Assembly (NCBI GenBank): GCA_019455245.1
Contig: JACFMR010000013.1
Location: 42,514-106,513 of the forward strand
DNA: 64,000 nucleotides
Direction of reading: 5' to 3'
DNA from: Opitutaceae bacterium
GTDB taxonomy: Bacteria; Verrucomicrobiota; Verrucomicrobiia; Opitutales; Opitutaceae
Part shown: piece by piece, positions 49,421-59,267 of the stretch
Layout: each line of letters opens with the position of its first letter
How positions within the stretch are numbered: position 1 is the first letter of the stretch
Position numbers and translations under genes: made by a program
The notes under the pieces: model-generated
Seen by the model: only the letters and a program-made list of their open reading frames with translations
Told to the model about the DNA's origin: nothing
The model's database searches: none

Positions 49421-50422
49421 ATGAACCTGTCCTTTGTTCTGATCATTGCCGCCGCCATCGCGGGTCTGGTCCTGCTCGGCATCATCATCTCCTTCTTCAA
49501 CGTCTGGTTGAAGGCCTGGCTCTCCGGCGCCTACGTCGGCATCATCAACCTCGTGGCGATGCGCCTGCGCGGCGTGCCCTACGGGGTGATTGTCGAGGCG
49601 CGCATTCGCGCGGTGAAGGCCGGCATCCAACTGGGGATCGATGAAATCGAATCCCAATACCTTGCGGGCGGCAACGTCATCGCCTGTGTGCATGCCCTGA
49701 TCGCGGCGCAGAAGGCGCGCATCGAGCTCGACTGGCAGCGCGCCTGTGCGATCGACCTCGCCACCAAGGGCTCCGGCAAGAATGTCGAGGAGGCCGTGCG
49801 CACCTCGGTTGACCCCAAGGTGATCGACTGCCCGAACCCCGAGGCCGGCCGCACGACCATCGACGGCGTGGCCAAGGACGGCATCCAGGTGAAGGTGAAG
49901 GCGCGCGTGACCGTGCGCACCAACCTCGACCGGTTCGTCGGCGGTGCGAAAGAGGAGACCATCATCGCCCGTGTCGGCGAGGGCATCGTGACCACGATCG
50001 GTTCGGCCGAGACCTACAAGGTCGTGCTAGAATCGCCCGACAGCATTTCCAAGGTGGTGTTGAAGCGCGGTCTCGACGTGGGCACGGCGTTTGAAATTCT
50101 TTCGATCGACATTGCCGACGTTGATGTCGGGGAGAACGTGGGCGCCAAACTGCAGACCGCGCAGGCCGAGGCCAACAAGAGCATCGCGCAGGCGCAGGCG
50201 GAAATCCGCCGCGCGGCCGCGGTCGCGCTCGAACAGGAAATGAAGGCCCGTGTGCAGGAGATGCAGGCGAAGGTCGTTGAGGCGCAGGCCGAGGTGCCGC
50301 TCGCGATGGCCGAGGCGTTCCGCAACGGCAAGCTTGGCGTCATGGATTACTTCCGCATGGAAAACGTCCAGGCCGACACGGGCATGCGCAAGTCTCTCTC
50401 CCAGCCGGGTGAGCAAAAGTAA
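49421..50422 (+). CDS. floA: Flotillin-like protein FloA
   Basis: 333 residues. An N-terminal membrane-associated segment ([29 protein letters not shown]), an SPFH domain and a long Ala/Glu-rich coiled coil ([35 protein letters not shown]). The [18 protein letters not shown] start and the length match FloA/YqfA. It organises membrane microdomains, together with NfeD proteins. Upstream spacing is 6 bp to the short NfeD gene; a Pro-rich membrane protein follows. Confidence 0.92.
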   Translation: MNLSFVLIIAAAIAGLVLLGIIISFFNVWLKAWLSGAYVGIINLVAMRLRGVPYGVIVEARIRAVKAGIQLGIDEIESQYLAGGNVIACVHALIAAQKARIELDWQRACAIDLATKGSGKNVEEAVRTSVDPKVIDCPNPEAGRTTIDGVAKDGIQVKVKARVTVRTNLDRFVGGAKEETIIARVGEGIVTTIGSAETYKVVLESPDSISKVVLKRGLDVGTAFEILSIDIADVDVGENVGAKLQTAQAEANKSIAQAQAEIRRAAAVALEQEMKARVQEMQAKVVEAQAEVPLAMAEAFRNGKLGVMDYFRMENVQADTGMRKSLSQPGEQK

Positions 50423-50425
50423 GCC

Positions 50426-51010
50426 GTGGACTGGATCTTCGACAACCTGCAGATCGTGCTCGCGGTGGCCGCCGCGTTTGCCTACTGGCTGACCCAGCGC
50501 AAGCAGGCGGAGCAGGAGGAGAACGAGGAGCGCGGACCGGAGACGGAGCAATTCCCCACGCGCGTGGATGGCGAACTCGCGGATGAAGAGCGGGCGCGCC
50601 GCATCCGCGAGGAAATCCGGCGCAAGATCGCGGAGCGCGCGGGCGGAATGCCTTTGCCTCCGCCCGCCGTGCCCGAACCGCCGCCGCTGTATCGGCGTGA
50701 GCCCGAGCCGCAACCGGTGCGGCCGCGTCCGCAACCTGTGCCAGTTGAGCCGCAGGCATCCGCCCCGCAGGCGGAGGATCCCTGGAAGTCGGTTTGGGTG
50801 CAGCAGCAGAAGCTGCAGGAGCAGATGAAGGCGTTGGCGGATACCCGCCGCAAAGCCAATGAGTTCGTCAGTCCCCAGGCCGCCACCGCGCCGAAATCCG
50901 TGCCCTTGGTGCGGGGCGTCAGCCTGCGGGAGGAACTGGGCGACCGCGACCGGCTGCGGCGCGCCATCATCCTGCGGGAAGTAATCGGCCCGCCGGTGGG
51001 CCTGCGTTGA
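50426..51010 (+). CDS. Pro-rich single-helix membrane protein of the flotillin operon
   Basis: 194 residues, GTG start 3 bp after the floA stop. One N-terminal helix (IVLAVAAAFAYWLTQRKQA), a charged helical part (EENEERGPETEQFPTRVDGELADEERARRIREEIRRKIAERA), a Pro-rich middle (PLPPPAVPEPPPLYRREPEP...) and a conserved-looking tail (LREELGDRDRLRRAIILREVIGPPVGLR). The tail resembles a short C-terminal motif found in other Verrucomicrobiota membrane proteins. No known family. Its place in the operon suggests a scaffold that works with the flotillin. Confidence 0.65.
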   Translation: MDWIFDNLQIVLAVAAAFAYWLTQRKQAEQEENEERGPETEQFPTRVDGELADEERARRIREEIRRKIAERAGGMPLPPPAVPEPPPLYRREPEPQPVRPRPQPVPVEPQASAPQAEDPWKSVWVQQQKLQEQMKALADTRRKANEFVSPQAATAPKSVPLVRGVSLREELGDRDRLRRAIILREVIGPPVGLR

Positions 51011-51022
51011 ATTGAGGCCAAC

Positions 51023-51055
51023 AAAAAGACCGCGCCTGAAAACGCGGTCTTTTTT
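51023..51055. terminator. Bidirectional Rho-independent terminator
   Basis: Stem AAAAAGACCGCG/CGCGGTCTTTTT (51023-51034 and 51043-51054), loop of 8 nt, with T tracts on either strand. It lies between the convergent flotillin operon and the RodZ-like gene and probably ends both transcripts. Confidence 0.9.
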
Positions 51056-51079
51056 GTGCCCTTTGCCCGTGCCGCGAGC

Positions 51080-51904
51080 TCAGTTGATCTGCGCGCGATT
51101 GTAACCCTCGAACGGCATCGGGTAGCGTTTGCCGTTGATCTCAATCTGGAGGTTTTTACCCTCGGAGGCCCAGATCAGCACCGGTCCCGGCTTGGGCACG
51201 TTGCGCACTTCGCCGCGGTTGAGATTGGTGTCCGGCAGGATGACTTCGCCGGCGGAACCGTCGGCGTTGCGCCGCGTGACTTTCACCCGCACCGGGTTGA
51301 TGGCGACAAGGGCGAGCGAGGACTCGGTTTGATTGATCGTGGCGCCGGCGGTGGTGCCGCGTGCCGGAGCGGAGTCGTCCTTGAGAATGGCGCTGGCGCC
51401 CCACCAGATGAGGAGGAGCACGATCACGATGGCGAGGAAGATGCCGCCGCGGAAAATCAAGGTTGGTGGGATGGCGGGACCCTTGGGCAGGCTGCTGCCG
51501 CTGCGGGACAGGGCGGCCGGCCGGCGCGTGGCATCAGCCCCGCTGCCGGCAGCTTCGCTTTCACCCTGGGCCGGGGCGGCGGTCTCGGCGCGGTCGCGTT
51601 CCTCGGCCGAGGCGATGGATACATCCATGCGGCCGTAGATTTCTCGGCTGGGCTGGCGCTGGCGGCTTTGGCTGCGCCCGAGCGCGGCATAATCATTGAT
51701 GATTTTGTCCGCCGGGAGTTTCAGAAACACCGCATAGGAGCGCAAAAAACCCCGCACGTAGATTTCGGCCAGATTCAGATCGAATTGGTTGCTCTCGAAC
51801 TTGTGCAGGTAGTCGCTGCGAATCTTGGTGGCTTCCGCCGCCTCGCGGATGGAAATGCCCTTGCGTTTACGAGCTTCCTCCAGTCGTTCGCCAATGGTCT
51901 GCAT
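51080..51904 (-). CDS. RodZ-like protein (helix-turn-helix, one membrane helix, DUF4115-like)
   Basis: 274 residues. N-terminal Xre-type helix-turn-helix (1-70: TIGERLEEARKRKGISIREAAEATKI), a low-complexity linker, one transmembrane segment (about 151-174: FRGGIFLAIVIVLLLIWWG), and a C-terminal periplasmic beta domain (LPDTNLNRGEVRNVPKPGPVLIWASEGKNLQIEINGKRY). This matches RodZ, which links MreB to the cell-shape machinery, or the related DUF4115 family. Upstream of it lies ftsK, 77 bp away in the same direction. Confidence 0.82.
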   Translation of the reverse strand: MQTIGERLEEARKRKGISIREAAEATKIRSDYLHKFESNQFDLNLAEIYVRGFLRSYAVFLKLPADKIINDYAALGRSQSRQRQPSREIYGRMDVSIASAEERDRAETAAPAQGESEAAGSGADATRRPAALSRSGSSLPKGPAIPPTLIFRGGIFLAIVIVLLLIWWGASAILKDDSAPARGTTAGATINQTESSLALVAINPVRVKVTRRNADGSAGEVILPDTNLNRGEVRNVPKPGPVLIWASEGKNLQIEINGKRYPMPFEGYNRAQIN

Positions 51905-51981
51905 GAACTCAGTGAGTTAGGGGGTTTGCGGGTTGAGGGAAAGAGTGAAATGCCCCGGAACCACCGATATACGCGGCAAAC

Positions 51982-54483
51982 TCAGGCCGGCCGGCCGCCG
52001 TCATAGGTATCGAGATCGACGAGGATCTCCCGGGGCGAAGAACCGTTTTCGGGACCGACGATGCCTTTGTCCTCCATGATGTCCATGATGCGCGCGGCTC
52101 GGTTGTAGCCGATGCGCAGACGGCGCTGGATCATGGAGGTGGAGGCGCGACGGGTGGAACGCAGGACGTCGAGGGCCTGTTGGAACAGCTCCTCGTCGTC
52201 ACCCAAATCGCCGTCGGCACCGCCTGCGCCGTCGCCATCCTCATCCTCGCTGGCGGCCCGGTCGATCTGTTGCTGCACCGCGACCGCGTATTGCGGCGGA
52301 CCGTTGCGCTTCAGGTATTCGACGATGCCCATGACCTCGTCGTCGGAGACAAACGCGCCTTGCGCGCGCACAAGGCGCGAGCTGCCGGGCGGCGAGAAAA
52401 GCATGTCGCCGCGGCCGATGAGCGTGTCGGCGCCCTTGCCGTCGAGGATGGTGCGCGAGTCCACCTGCGAGGCGACCTGGAAGGCAATGCGCGAGGGCAG
52501 GTTGGCCTTGATGACGCCGGTGATGACGTTCACCGAGGGGCGCTGGGTGGCGATGATGAGATGGATGCCGGCGGCGCGGGCGAGCTGGGCGAGGCGCGCG
52601 ATCGAGTTTTCGATTTCGGCCGGGGCGACCATCATGAGGTCGGCGAGTTCGTCGATGATGGCGACGATGTAGGGCAGGCGGTCGGGCAGTTCGGCCTCGT
52701 CGGGCAGGTCGGGCTCGAGACCGCTCAACTGCGCCTGGGCGGCCTGTTCCACCTCGTCGAGCTGGACGTTTTTCTTGCGGTTGTTGTAGCCGAGAATGTT
52801 CCGGACGTTGGCCTTGGCGAACATCTGGTAGCGCTGCTCCATCTCTCCGAGCAGCCACTTCAGCGCGCCGGGCACCTTCTTGGGCTCGGTGACAACGGGG
52901 ATGAGCATGTGCGGCAGGGTGTTGAACACCTTCAGCTCGACGACCTTCGGGTCGACCATGAGCAGGCGCACGTTTTTCGGGCTCTTGGAAAAGACGATCG
53001 AGGAAACGATGGAGTTGATGCAGACGGATTTGCCCGAGCCGGTGGCGCCGGCGATGAGCAGGTGGGGCATCCGCGTGAGGTCGGAGATCAGGGGTTTGCC
53101 GGAGACATCCTTGCCGAGGGCGATGGGCAGTTCCGCCTTGGCGCCGACCCAATCCTCGCTCTCCAGAATCTCGCGCATGCCGACGGGGGTCGGCTTCTGG
53201 TTGGGCACCTCGACGCCCACCGCGGCCTTGCCGGGAATCGGGGCGAGAATGCGCACGGATTGGGCGCGCATGCCGAGCGCGATGTTCTTGTCGAGATTGG
53301 CGATCTTTTCCACGCGCACGCCGGCGGCCGGCACGACCTCGTAGCGGGTGATGACGGGACCGACATGGATTTCGCCCAAGGTGACCTCGACGCCGAACTC
53401 GCGCAGGATGCGAAGGAGGTTCTCGGCGTTCTGTCGGTGCTCCTCCTCGCTGTTGAGCGAATGATCGGTGACCTGTTCCTGCAGGAGCGAGAGCGGAGGA
53501 AACTCGTAGTTGTCGTCCTTGCTCTGCGGGACGGTGACGCGCGCCTTCTTGGTTTCCTCGGGCTTGACGATGTTGAGTTCGATCTTGTCGGCTGCGGCAG
53601 GTGCAGCGGCGGCGGCGGCCCGGGCGCCGAGCTTGAGGCCGTTGCTTTTGGGCTCGGGTTTGGCGGGCGGGGGCGGCGGGGGAGCTTCGGCGGGTGCGCG
53701 CACGGGAGCCTTGGCCAAGGGGTCCTCCTGCGGCTTGGGGACGACGAGCTTTTTCTCCGCCGGTTTTTCTTCCGCCTCCTTGGCGGCTTTCTGTTTGGCG
53801 GCGAGCGCGGCGGCCTTGGCGGCCTCCTTTTCACGGGCCTTGGCCTCTTTGGCGATACGTTTGGCCTCCGCGATCTCGGCTTTGCGTTTGGCGCGCGCAT
53901 CGCGCCAAGCTTGGAACGCGGCGATGTAACGCTCGAATTCCGCGCCAATGTCCTTGGTGAAAATGAACAGCAGGCCGAAGAGATACAGCGTGCCGAGCAG
54001 CAGGGCGGCGCCGAAGACGCCCATGGTGTCACGCAGGGCGCCTTGATAAATCAAAGAGCCCAGCCAGCCGCCGGGGCCTTGGGGAAAGTAATCGCTGGGC
54101 TTGAAGCTTTCCAGCATGGCGACAAGGCCGGCGAGCGCGGTGATGCAGACCAGCATGGCGATCAACCGGGTGCCGGCGAGACGCCGCGAATTGCGGATCG
54201 CCACATAGAGCAGCCAGAGCAGAAAAACCGGAATCAACCAAGTGCCGGCGCCGATGGCGTAGAGAAGAATCCAGACGGAGTTGGCGCCCCAAGGTCCGGC
54301 GAGGTTGGTGCCGATGACCGACGTGGTGGCGAAGCTGCTCTGGCTGGGCGCGTAATCCACCAGCGCGACCGTGAGCCAGGCCCCCAGCACAAAGCAAACC
54401 ACGGCGGCCACCCAGTTGGGGCGGTAACGGGGGGCTTGGTATGACGGGCCGTTATTTGGGTTTGAAGTCTCGCGCTTGGGCAT
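51982..54483 (-). CDS. ftsK: DNA translocase FtsK/SpoIIIE
   Basis: 833 residues. Four N-terminal helices (about 24-175), a Lys/Ala/Glu/Pro-rich linker (about 185-300), then the alpha-beta motor and gamma domain. Walker A is GATGSGKS (479-486), Walker B is near YIVAIIDELADLMM, and the C-terminus ends in the winged-helix gamma domain that reads polar DNA sequences (LDVLRSTRRASTSMIQRRLRIGYNRAARIMDIMEDKGIVGP). It pumps DNA through the septum at division and helps dimer resolution. ATG at 54483 (MPKRETSNPNN) is used; a longer open frame is unlikely. Confidence 0.95.
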   Translation of the reverse strand: MPKRETSNPNNGPSYQAPRYRPNWVAAVVCFVLGAWLTVALVDYAPSQSSFATTSVIGTNLAGPWGANSVWILLYAIGAGTWLIPVFLLWLLYVAIRNSRRLAGTRLIAMLVCITALAGLVAMLESFKPSDYFPQGPGGWLGSLIYQGALRDTMGVFGAALLLGTLYLFGLLFIFTKDIGAEFERYIAAFQAWRDARAKRKAEIAEAKRIAKEAKAREKEAAKAAALAAKQKAAKEAEEKPAEKKLVVPKPQEDPLAKAPVRAPAEAPPPPPPAKPEPKSNGLKLGARAAAAAAPAAADKIELNIVKPEETKKARVTVPQSKDDNYEFPPLSLLQEQVTDHSLNSEEEHRQNAENLLRILREFGVEVTLGEIHVGPVITRYEVVPAAGVRVEKIANLDKNIALGMRAQSVRILAPIPGKAAVGVEVPNQKPTPVGMREILESEDWVGAKAELPIALGKDVSGKPLISDLTRMPHLLIAGATGSGKSVCINSIVSSIVFSKSPKNVRLLMVDPKVVELKVFNTLPHMLIPVVTEPKKVPGALKWLLGEMEQRYQMFAKANVRNILGYNNRKKNVQLDEVEQAAQAQLSGLEPDLPDEAELPDRLPYIVAIIDELADLMMVAPAEIENSIARLAQLARAAGIHLIIATQRPSVNVITGVIKANLPSRIAFQVASQVDSRTILDGKGADTLIGRGDMLFSPPGSSRLVRAQGAFVSDDEVMGIVEYLKRNGPPQYAVAVQQQIDRAASEDEDGDGAGGADGDLGDDEELFQQALDVLRSTRRASTSMIQRRLRIGYNRAARIMDIMEDKGIVGPENGSSPREILVDLDTYDGGRPA

Positions 54484-54584
54484 TTGTCTGGGCCGATCAA
54501 AAGACCCGGATTCCACGCTAAAGGGCAGGGTGGTCAAATGTAAACCCCCTGCGCGGCTTTTGACAGAAATCTTATTCCACCACC

Positions 54585-55529
54585 ATGCGAGAAATCCTTC
54601 GTTTTCAGCCACTTTATCAAGAGCGCGTTTGGGGCGGCAACGCCCTCGCCGCGGTGTTCGACCGCACGCTGCCTTCCGCGAACCCAATCGGGGAAAGCTG
54701 GGAGGTCGTGGACCGGGCGGAAGCGCAGTCGGTGGTGAAGGAGGGTGCGCATGCCGGCGCATCCCTGCGCGACCTGTTGCGCAAACATACCGCCGCCATC
54801 ATGGGGCCGGAGTGGCCGGCCGAGCGGCCGTTCCCGATTTTGGTCAAGTGGCTGGACTGCCGGGAGCGGCTCAGCCTGCAGGTGCACCCGCCGGCGGCCG
54901 TGGCGGAAAGTTTGGGCGGCGAGCCGAAAACGGAAAACTGGTACATTGCCGACACCGCCCCGGGGGCGCAGTTGATTGTCGGTTTGAAAACAGGCGTCAC
55001 CCGGGCGGCGTTTGAAAAGGCGATCATCGAGCAAAACGTGGAGGACTGCGTGCACAAATTCAGGGTGGCGGAGGGTGATTCGATCCTCGTGCACAGCGGA
55101 CAGGTGCATGCGATCGACGCCGGCAACCTCATCCTCGAGATCCAGCAGAATTCCGACACGACCTACCGGGTTTACGACTGGGGCCGGGCCGGGCTCGACG
55201 GCAAGCCGCGCAAGCTGCACGTGAGCGAGGCGTTGAAGTGCATCCAGTGGGACGACTTTGAACCGACCCCTGTGCGGGCGGCGCCGACCTCCGCGGTGAT
55301 AGCCGATTGCGAGGAATTCCTCATCCGCCGCGTGGTGTTGCAACCGGGCGACAAGATTGAATTTGCGGCGAAGCAGCAGCCGCGTCTGCTCAGCATGGTG
55401 AGCGGCAGTCTCAAGATCGGCGGCGTGGTATTGGGCCGCGGCGACAACGCCCTTTTGCCCTACGCCGGAGGTTTCAAGGCAGTGGCGGAGCATCCCGGCA
55501 TCATGCTGATCACGGAAAACTTTGCCTGA
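54585..55529 (+). CDS. manA: Mannose-6-phosphate isomerase, class I
   Basis: 314 residues. Zn ligands and motifs: QVHPP (His101), KTENWY with Glu117, and HSGQVHAIDAG with a His in the cupin core. NPIGESWEVVDRAEAQSVV and ILVKWLDCRERLSLQVHPP are typical of class I enzymes. It interconverts mannose-6-phosphate and fructose-6-phosphate and so supplies GDP-mannose-type precursors for surface polysaccharides. Divergent from ftsK across 101 bp, and 3 bp before the AsmA-like gene. Confidence 0.92.
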   Translation: MREILRFQPLYQERVWGGNALAAVFDRTLPSANPIGESWEVVDRAEAQSVVKEGAHAGASLRDLLRKHTAAIMGPEWPAERPFPILVKWLDCRERLSLQVHPPAAVAESLGGEPKTENWYIADTAPGAQLIVGLKTGVTRAAFEKAIIEQNVEDCVHKFRVAEGDSILVHSGQVHAIDAGNLILEIQQNSDTTYRVYDWGRAGLDGKPRKLHVSEALKCIQWDDFEPTPVRAAPTSAVIADCEEFLIRRVVLQPGDKIEFAAKQQPRLLSMVSGSLKIGGVVLGRGDNALLPYAGGFKAVAEHPGIMLITENFA

Positions 55530-55532
55530 TCC

Positions 55533-56318
55533 ATGCCGTTGATGTCGGGCAGGCGGCGTCGGCAAGGAGGAGTTTTGCTCAAGCTCCTGTTCATACTGGC
55601 CGGCCTGTTGGCCGCGGCGGTATTGGCCTGGATGGTGTTGCTGCCGCACGTCGTGGCCTCGCACCTGCGCCAACGCACCGGGTTCGACGTCGCGTTTCAG
55701 GCGCTCATGGTGAATCCCTTCACGGGTGAATTGCACGCCCGCGGGATGGTGATCAACAATCCACCCACCTTCGCCCGCCCGGAGTTCTTGCAGGCGCGGG
55801 AAATCACGGCCGTGGCCGAGGGCTGGTCATGGCTCGGCGACAAACCGGTGCTCAAGCGATTGGAACTGGACATCGCCCTCCTGGCCTTGGTCAAGCGGGC
55901 GGATCAGCGCACCAACATGGAGGTCTTTCGGGGGTATCTGGGTCCAAAGGCGCCCGGGCGCGCCTCGACCGAGTCCGGCTCCGCGCGGCACTATTTGATC
56001 AAGGAGCTGCGGGTGCGCTTCGACCGCCTGTTGGTGGCGGACCATACCAAACGTGTGCCGGTGGTGCAGGATCACGCGGTCAAACTTGACCGCACATTCA
56101 CGAATGTGGGCGATATCCGGGAATTGCTTTTGCCGGAGGCACTCAACGAACTTTTTTTGCTGGGCGGCTCGGTGGGCAGCATCCTGCCGGACGAAATCAG
56201 CCGCATTTTTGACCAGGTGCTCGGGTCCGGGCAGGACCTGATGAAACGCACGCCCCGACCGGAAACCGAAGCCTTGAAAGGTTTCTCCGATGCGCTTGAA
56301 GAAAGCAAAAAGCCATAG
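55533..56318 (+). CDS. AsmA/DUF748-like inner-membrane protein
   Basis: 261 residues. One N-terminal helix (LLKLLFILAGLLAAAVLAWMVLLP), then a beta-rich periplasmic part beginning HVVASHLRQRTGFDVAFQALMVNPFTGELHARGMVINNPPTFARPEF, which matches the opening of AsmA/DUF748 chains; related proteins move phospholipids between membranes. This one is short and covers only the start of the usual repeat. Located between manA and grpE with short gaps, hence probably co-transcribed. Confidence 0.7.
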   Translation: MPLMSGRRRRQGGVLLKLLFILAGLLAAAVLAWMVLLPHVVASHLRQRTGFDVAFQALMVNPFTGELHARGMVINNPPTFARPEFLQAREITAVAEGWSWLGDKPVLKRLELDIALLALVKRADQRTNMEVFRGYLGPKAPGRASTESGSARHYLIKELRVRFDRLLVADHTKRVPVVQDHAVKLDRTFTNVGDIRELLLPEALNELFLLGGSVGSILPDEISRIFDQVLGSGQDLMKRTPRPETEALKGFSDALEESKKP

Positions 56319-56335
56319 TTTACTGACCGTTTATC

Positions 56336-56959
56336 ATGACCAGACAGGAAACAACCGAGACGACCAACCACCAACCGGCGAATGCCGATCAGGCCGCCAA
56401 TCCGGGCGCTGCGCAGACATCGGCTGAACCGTCGGCCGCCGGTGCTGCGCCCGCGGCTGAAAAATCGCAACCTTCCATTGAGGAGCAGGTTGCTGCGGCA
56501 AAAGCCGAGGCGGCCGCGCATTACGACCGCTACCTGCGCGCGGTGGCCGACCACGAGAATTTCCGCAAGCGCACAGCCCGGGAGAAGGACGAGCTGCGGC
56601 AATACGCCGCGGCGCGATTGCTGGAGGATTTGATGCCGGTGCTGGACAATCTCGGGCTGGGCTTGGCGGCGGCCCGTCAACCCAACGCGACGGTCAAGTC
56701 ACTCGTGGAGGGGGTGGAGATGGTGCAGACCCAGTTGAAGCAGGCGCTGGCCCAACACGGCTTGACGGAAATCAATCCCGCGGGACAGGCGTTTGATGCG
56801 CATCAGCACGAGGCGCTTTCGCACGTGCCCAGTCCCGAGGTGCCCGAAGGCAACATCATCAATGTCATCCGCGTCGGTTATTCGCTGAACGGCCGCTTGC
56901 TGCGTCCCGCCTCGGTGGTGGTTTCCAGCGGAGTTCCGGCAGCCGCCGACAAGGCCTGA
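56336..56959 (+). CDS. grpE: Nucleotide exchange factor GrpE
   Basis: 207 residues. N-terminal disordered Ala/Pro/Glu region, a long helix, then the GrpE core: YLRAVADHENFRKRTAREKDELRQYAAARLLEDLMPVLDNLG and the C-terminal beta domain (HEALSHVPSPEVPEGNIINVIRVGYSLNGRLLRPASVVVSSG). It releases ADP from DnaK. No dnaK in the window. Starts 17 bp after the AsmA-like gene and 9 bp before dnaJ. Confidence 0.95.
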   Translation: MTRQETTETTNHQPANADQAANPGAAQTSAEPSAAGAAPAAEKSQPSIEEQVAAAKAEAAAHYDRYLRAVADHENFRKRTAREKDELRQYAAARLLEDLMPVLDNLGLGLAAARQPNATVKSLVEGVEMVQTQLKQALAQHGLTEINPAGQAFDAHQHEALSHVPSPEVPEGNIINVIRVGYSLNGRLLRPASVVVSSGVPAAADKA

Positions 56960-56968
56960 TCCACGACC

Positions 56969-58117
56969 ATGGCCAAAGAAGATTATTACGAACTGCTCGG
57001 CGTTGGCAAAAGTGCGACGGCGGACGAATTGAAGAAGGCCTACCGCAAGAAGGCCGTGCAGTATCACCCGGACAAGAATCCGGGCAACAAGGAGGCGGAG
57101 GAGATGTTCAAAAAGGTCTCCGAGGCTTACGACGTGCTCAATGATCCCGACAAACGGGCGGCCTACGACCGTTATGGCCACGCCGCCTTCCAAGGCGGCA
57201 TGGGCGGCGGCGGTCCGCGCGGCGGCGGCATGGGCGGCGGCTTCCACGATCCTTTCGACATCTTTCGCGAGGTCTTCGGCCAGGGTGGCGGCGGCGGTGG
57301 CGGCATCTTTGACGAGATGTTCGGTGGCGGCGGCCGCGATGGCGGCCGCGACGGGGCCGATTTGCGTTACGATCTCGAGATCACGCTCGAGGAAGCGGCG
57401 CGCGGCGCGGAGAAGGAAATCTCGTTCCGCAAGAACGTCACCTGCGAGCGTTGCGACGGGAGCGGGGCGGAACCGGGTTCGCGCAAGGTCACCTGTTCAA
57501 CCTGCCGCGGTGCCGGCCAGATCCGGCGCTCGGGCGGCATCATCACCTTCACCCAGACCTGCCCCACCTGCGGCGGCGCGGGTACGCGGATCGAAAAACC
57601 GTGCTCGGCCTGCCATGGCGAGGGACGCACGCCCAAGACCACCAAGCTCAATGTGCGCATCCCCGCGGGCGTGGACACCGGTTCACGGCTGCGTTCATCG
57701 GGCAACGGCGAGGCGGGTTTGGCCGGCGGGCATGCGGGCGACCTCTACATCGTGCTCACCGTCAAGGATCACGAGCTGTTCGAGCGGCACGGCGACGATC
57801 TCTATTGCGAGATTCCGATCAAGTTTACCCTCGCCACGCTCGGCGGCTCGATCGAGGTGCCGACGCTGTTTGGCAAGGCTTCGCTCAAGATTCCCGCCGG
57901 CACGCAGAGCGGCACGACCTTTCGTTTGCGCGACAAGGGCATGCCGTCGTTGCGCGGCGGGCGGCAGGGCGATCAGCTGGTGCGGGTGCACGTGGAGGTG
58001 CCGACCTCGCTGACTTCCGCGCAGCGCAAGCTGCTGGAGGAATTCGCCAAGATCAGCGGCGATGCGGACGAACCGACCTCGAAGAGCTTCTTCGAAAAGG
58101 CGAAGAAGTTCTTCTGA
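56969..58117 (+). CDS. dnaJ: Chaperone protein DnaJ
   Basis: 382 residues. J-domain with HPD at 33-35, a Gly/Phe-rich linker (about 75-125), four CxxCxGxG zinc repeats ([32 protein letters not shown]), and two C-terminal peptide-binding domains. A type I DnaJ that feeds substrates to DnaK and stimulates its ATPase. It forms an operon with grpE upstream (9-bp gap). Confidence 0.97.
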   Translation: MAKEDYYELLGVGKSATADELKKAYRKKAVQYHPDKNPGNKEAEEMFKKVSEAYDVLNDPDKRAAYDRYGHAAFQGGMGGGGPRGGGMGGGFHDPFDIFREVFGQGGGGGGGIFDEMFGGGGRDGGRDGADLRYDLEITLEEAARGAEKEISFRKNVTCERCDGSGAEPGSRKVTCSTCRGAGQIRRSGGIITFTQTCPTCGGAGTRIEKPCSACHGEGRTPKTTKLNVRIPAGVDTGSRLRSSGNGEAGLAGGHAGDLYIVLTVKDHELFERHGDDLYCEIPIKFTLATLGGSIEVPTLFGKASLKIPAGTQSGTTFRLRDKGMPSLRGGRQGDQLVRVHVEVPTSLTSAQRKLLEEFAKISGDADEPTSKSFFEKAKKFF

Positions 58118-58184
58118 GCGCGTTCCCGGCGCCAGTTCGTAGAAGATAATTTACAACGCGGCGGGCGCGTGCGAAGGCTGGGGT

Positions 58185-58682
58185 GTGAATCTCAGCAATC
58201 CCAAGTTGCATACCTTGGAGTCAGCGGTGGCGCTGCGCGGGCAACTGCGCGAGGCCGGGCGTCGCGTGGTGCTGACCAACGGTGTGTTTGATCTGCTCCA
58301 CACCGGTCACCTGTATTACCTGCAGGAGGCGCGCCGGCTGGGCGATGCGTTGTTTATCGCCCTCAACGCCGACGAAAGCGTGCGCGCGCTCAAGGGGCCG
58401 ACGCGGCCCGTGCAGTCGGAGGAGCAGCGCGCCTATGCGCTGGGGGCGCTGACCTGCGTGGATGCCGTGGTGGTGTTCCGTGAGCCGCGGCTCACGAAGG
58501 AAATCGAGGCGTTGCGGCCGGATGTTTACTGCAAGGCCGGCGACTACACGCTGGAAAAACTGGATGCCGGCGAACGCGAGGCACTGCAACGGGTGGGCGC
58601 GCGCATCGAGTTCATGCCCTTTTTGCCGGGTTTCAGCACGACCAGCCTGATTGCCCGCATCAAGGCCGCGGGCAGCATCTGA
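58185..58682 (+). CDS. rfaE2: D-glycero-beta-D-manno-heptose 1-phosphate adenylyltransferase
   Basis: 165 residues, GTG start. It begins with the nucleotidyltransferase motif [26 protein letters not shown] (HTGH at 39-42) and ends in [12 protein letters not shown] (ISTT-type second signature). It makes ADP-heptose for LPS core from heptose 1-phosphate and ATP; the kinase half is a separate gene elsewhere. Co-directional with dnaJ upstream and purN 2 bp downstream. Confidence 0.92.
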   Translation: MNLSNPKLHTLESAVALRGQLREAGRRVVLTNGVFDLLHTGHLYYLQEARRLGDALFIALNADESVRALKGPTRPVQSEEQRAYALGALTCVDAVVVFREPRLTKEIEALRPDVYCKAGDYTLEKLDAGEREALQRVGARIEFMPFLPGFSTTSLIARIKAAGSI

Positions 58683-58684
58683 CC

Positions 58685-59263
58685 ATGCGCATCGTCATCC
58701 TTGGATCCGGCAGGGGCAGCAACGCGGCGGCGATTCTGGAGGCCCAATGCGCGGGCCGGCTTGGCCGGGGCCGGGTGGTGCAGCTGTTTTCCGACCAGCC
58801 GGCCGCCGGGATGCTGGACCTTGGGCCGCGGTTTGATGTGCCGGCGGAATATCTCGATCCGGCCCCGTTCAGGACCAAGTTGGATGGCGAGGCCGAATGC
58901 CGATACATCGGGCGCATCCAAGCCTGCAGGCCGGACCTCATTGTCCTGGCCGGTTTCATGCGGGTGCTGAAGCCGTGCTTCATCAACGCTTTCGCCGGTC
59001 GTATCATCAATTTGCATCCCAGCCTGCTGCCCAGTTTTCCCGGCTTGGATGGGATCGGACAGGCTTGGCGCCGCGGGGTGAAGATCACGGGGTGCACGGT
59101 GCACCACGTCACACCCGAGGTGGACGGCGGTCCGATCATCGATCAGCGCGCGGTGCGCATCGAGGCTGCAGACACGTTGGCAACGCTAACAGCCAAGGTG
59201 CATGCCGCCGAACATGCGTTGCTGCCCGAGGTGATTGCACGGTTGAGTCTGGATCACGCCTGA
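58685..59263 (+). CDS. purN: Phosphoribosylglycinamide formyltransferase
   Basis: 192 residues. N-terminal [14 protein letters not shown], and the active-site triad Asn109, His111 and Asp147 in [13 protein letters not shown] and [17 protein letters not shown]. It transfers the formyl group of 10-formyltetrahydrofolate to GAR in purine synthesis. Starts 2 bp after rfaE2, followed 4 bp later by an AraC regulator; the whole run from manA to prmA is on one strand. Confidence 0.95.
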   Translation: MRIVILGSGRGSNAAAILEAQCAGRLGRGRVVQLFSDQPAAGMLDLGPRFDVPAEYLDPAPFRTKLDGEAECRYIGRIQACRPDLIVLAGFMRVLKPCFINAFAGRIINLHPSLLPSFPGLDGIGQAWRRGVKITGCTVHHVTPEVDGGPIIDQRAVRIEAADTLATLTAKVHAAEHALLPEVIARLSLDHA

Positions 59264-59267
59264 CGCC

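Noticed and set aside
52180..54444. 754-codon plus-strand open frame opposite ftsK
   Set aside because: Fully antisense to ftsK, no domain or start evidence; composition-driven.
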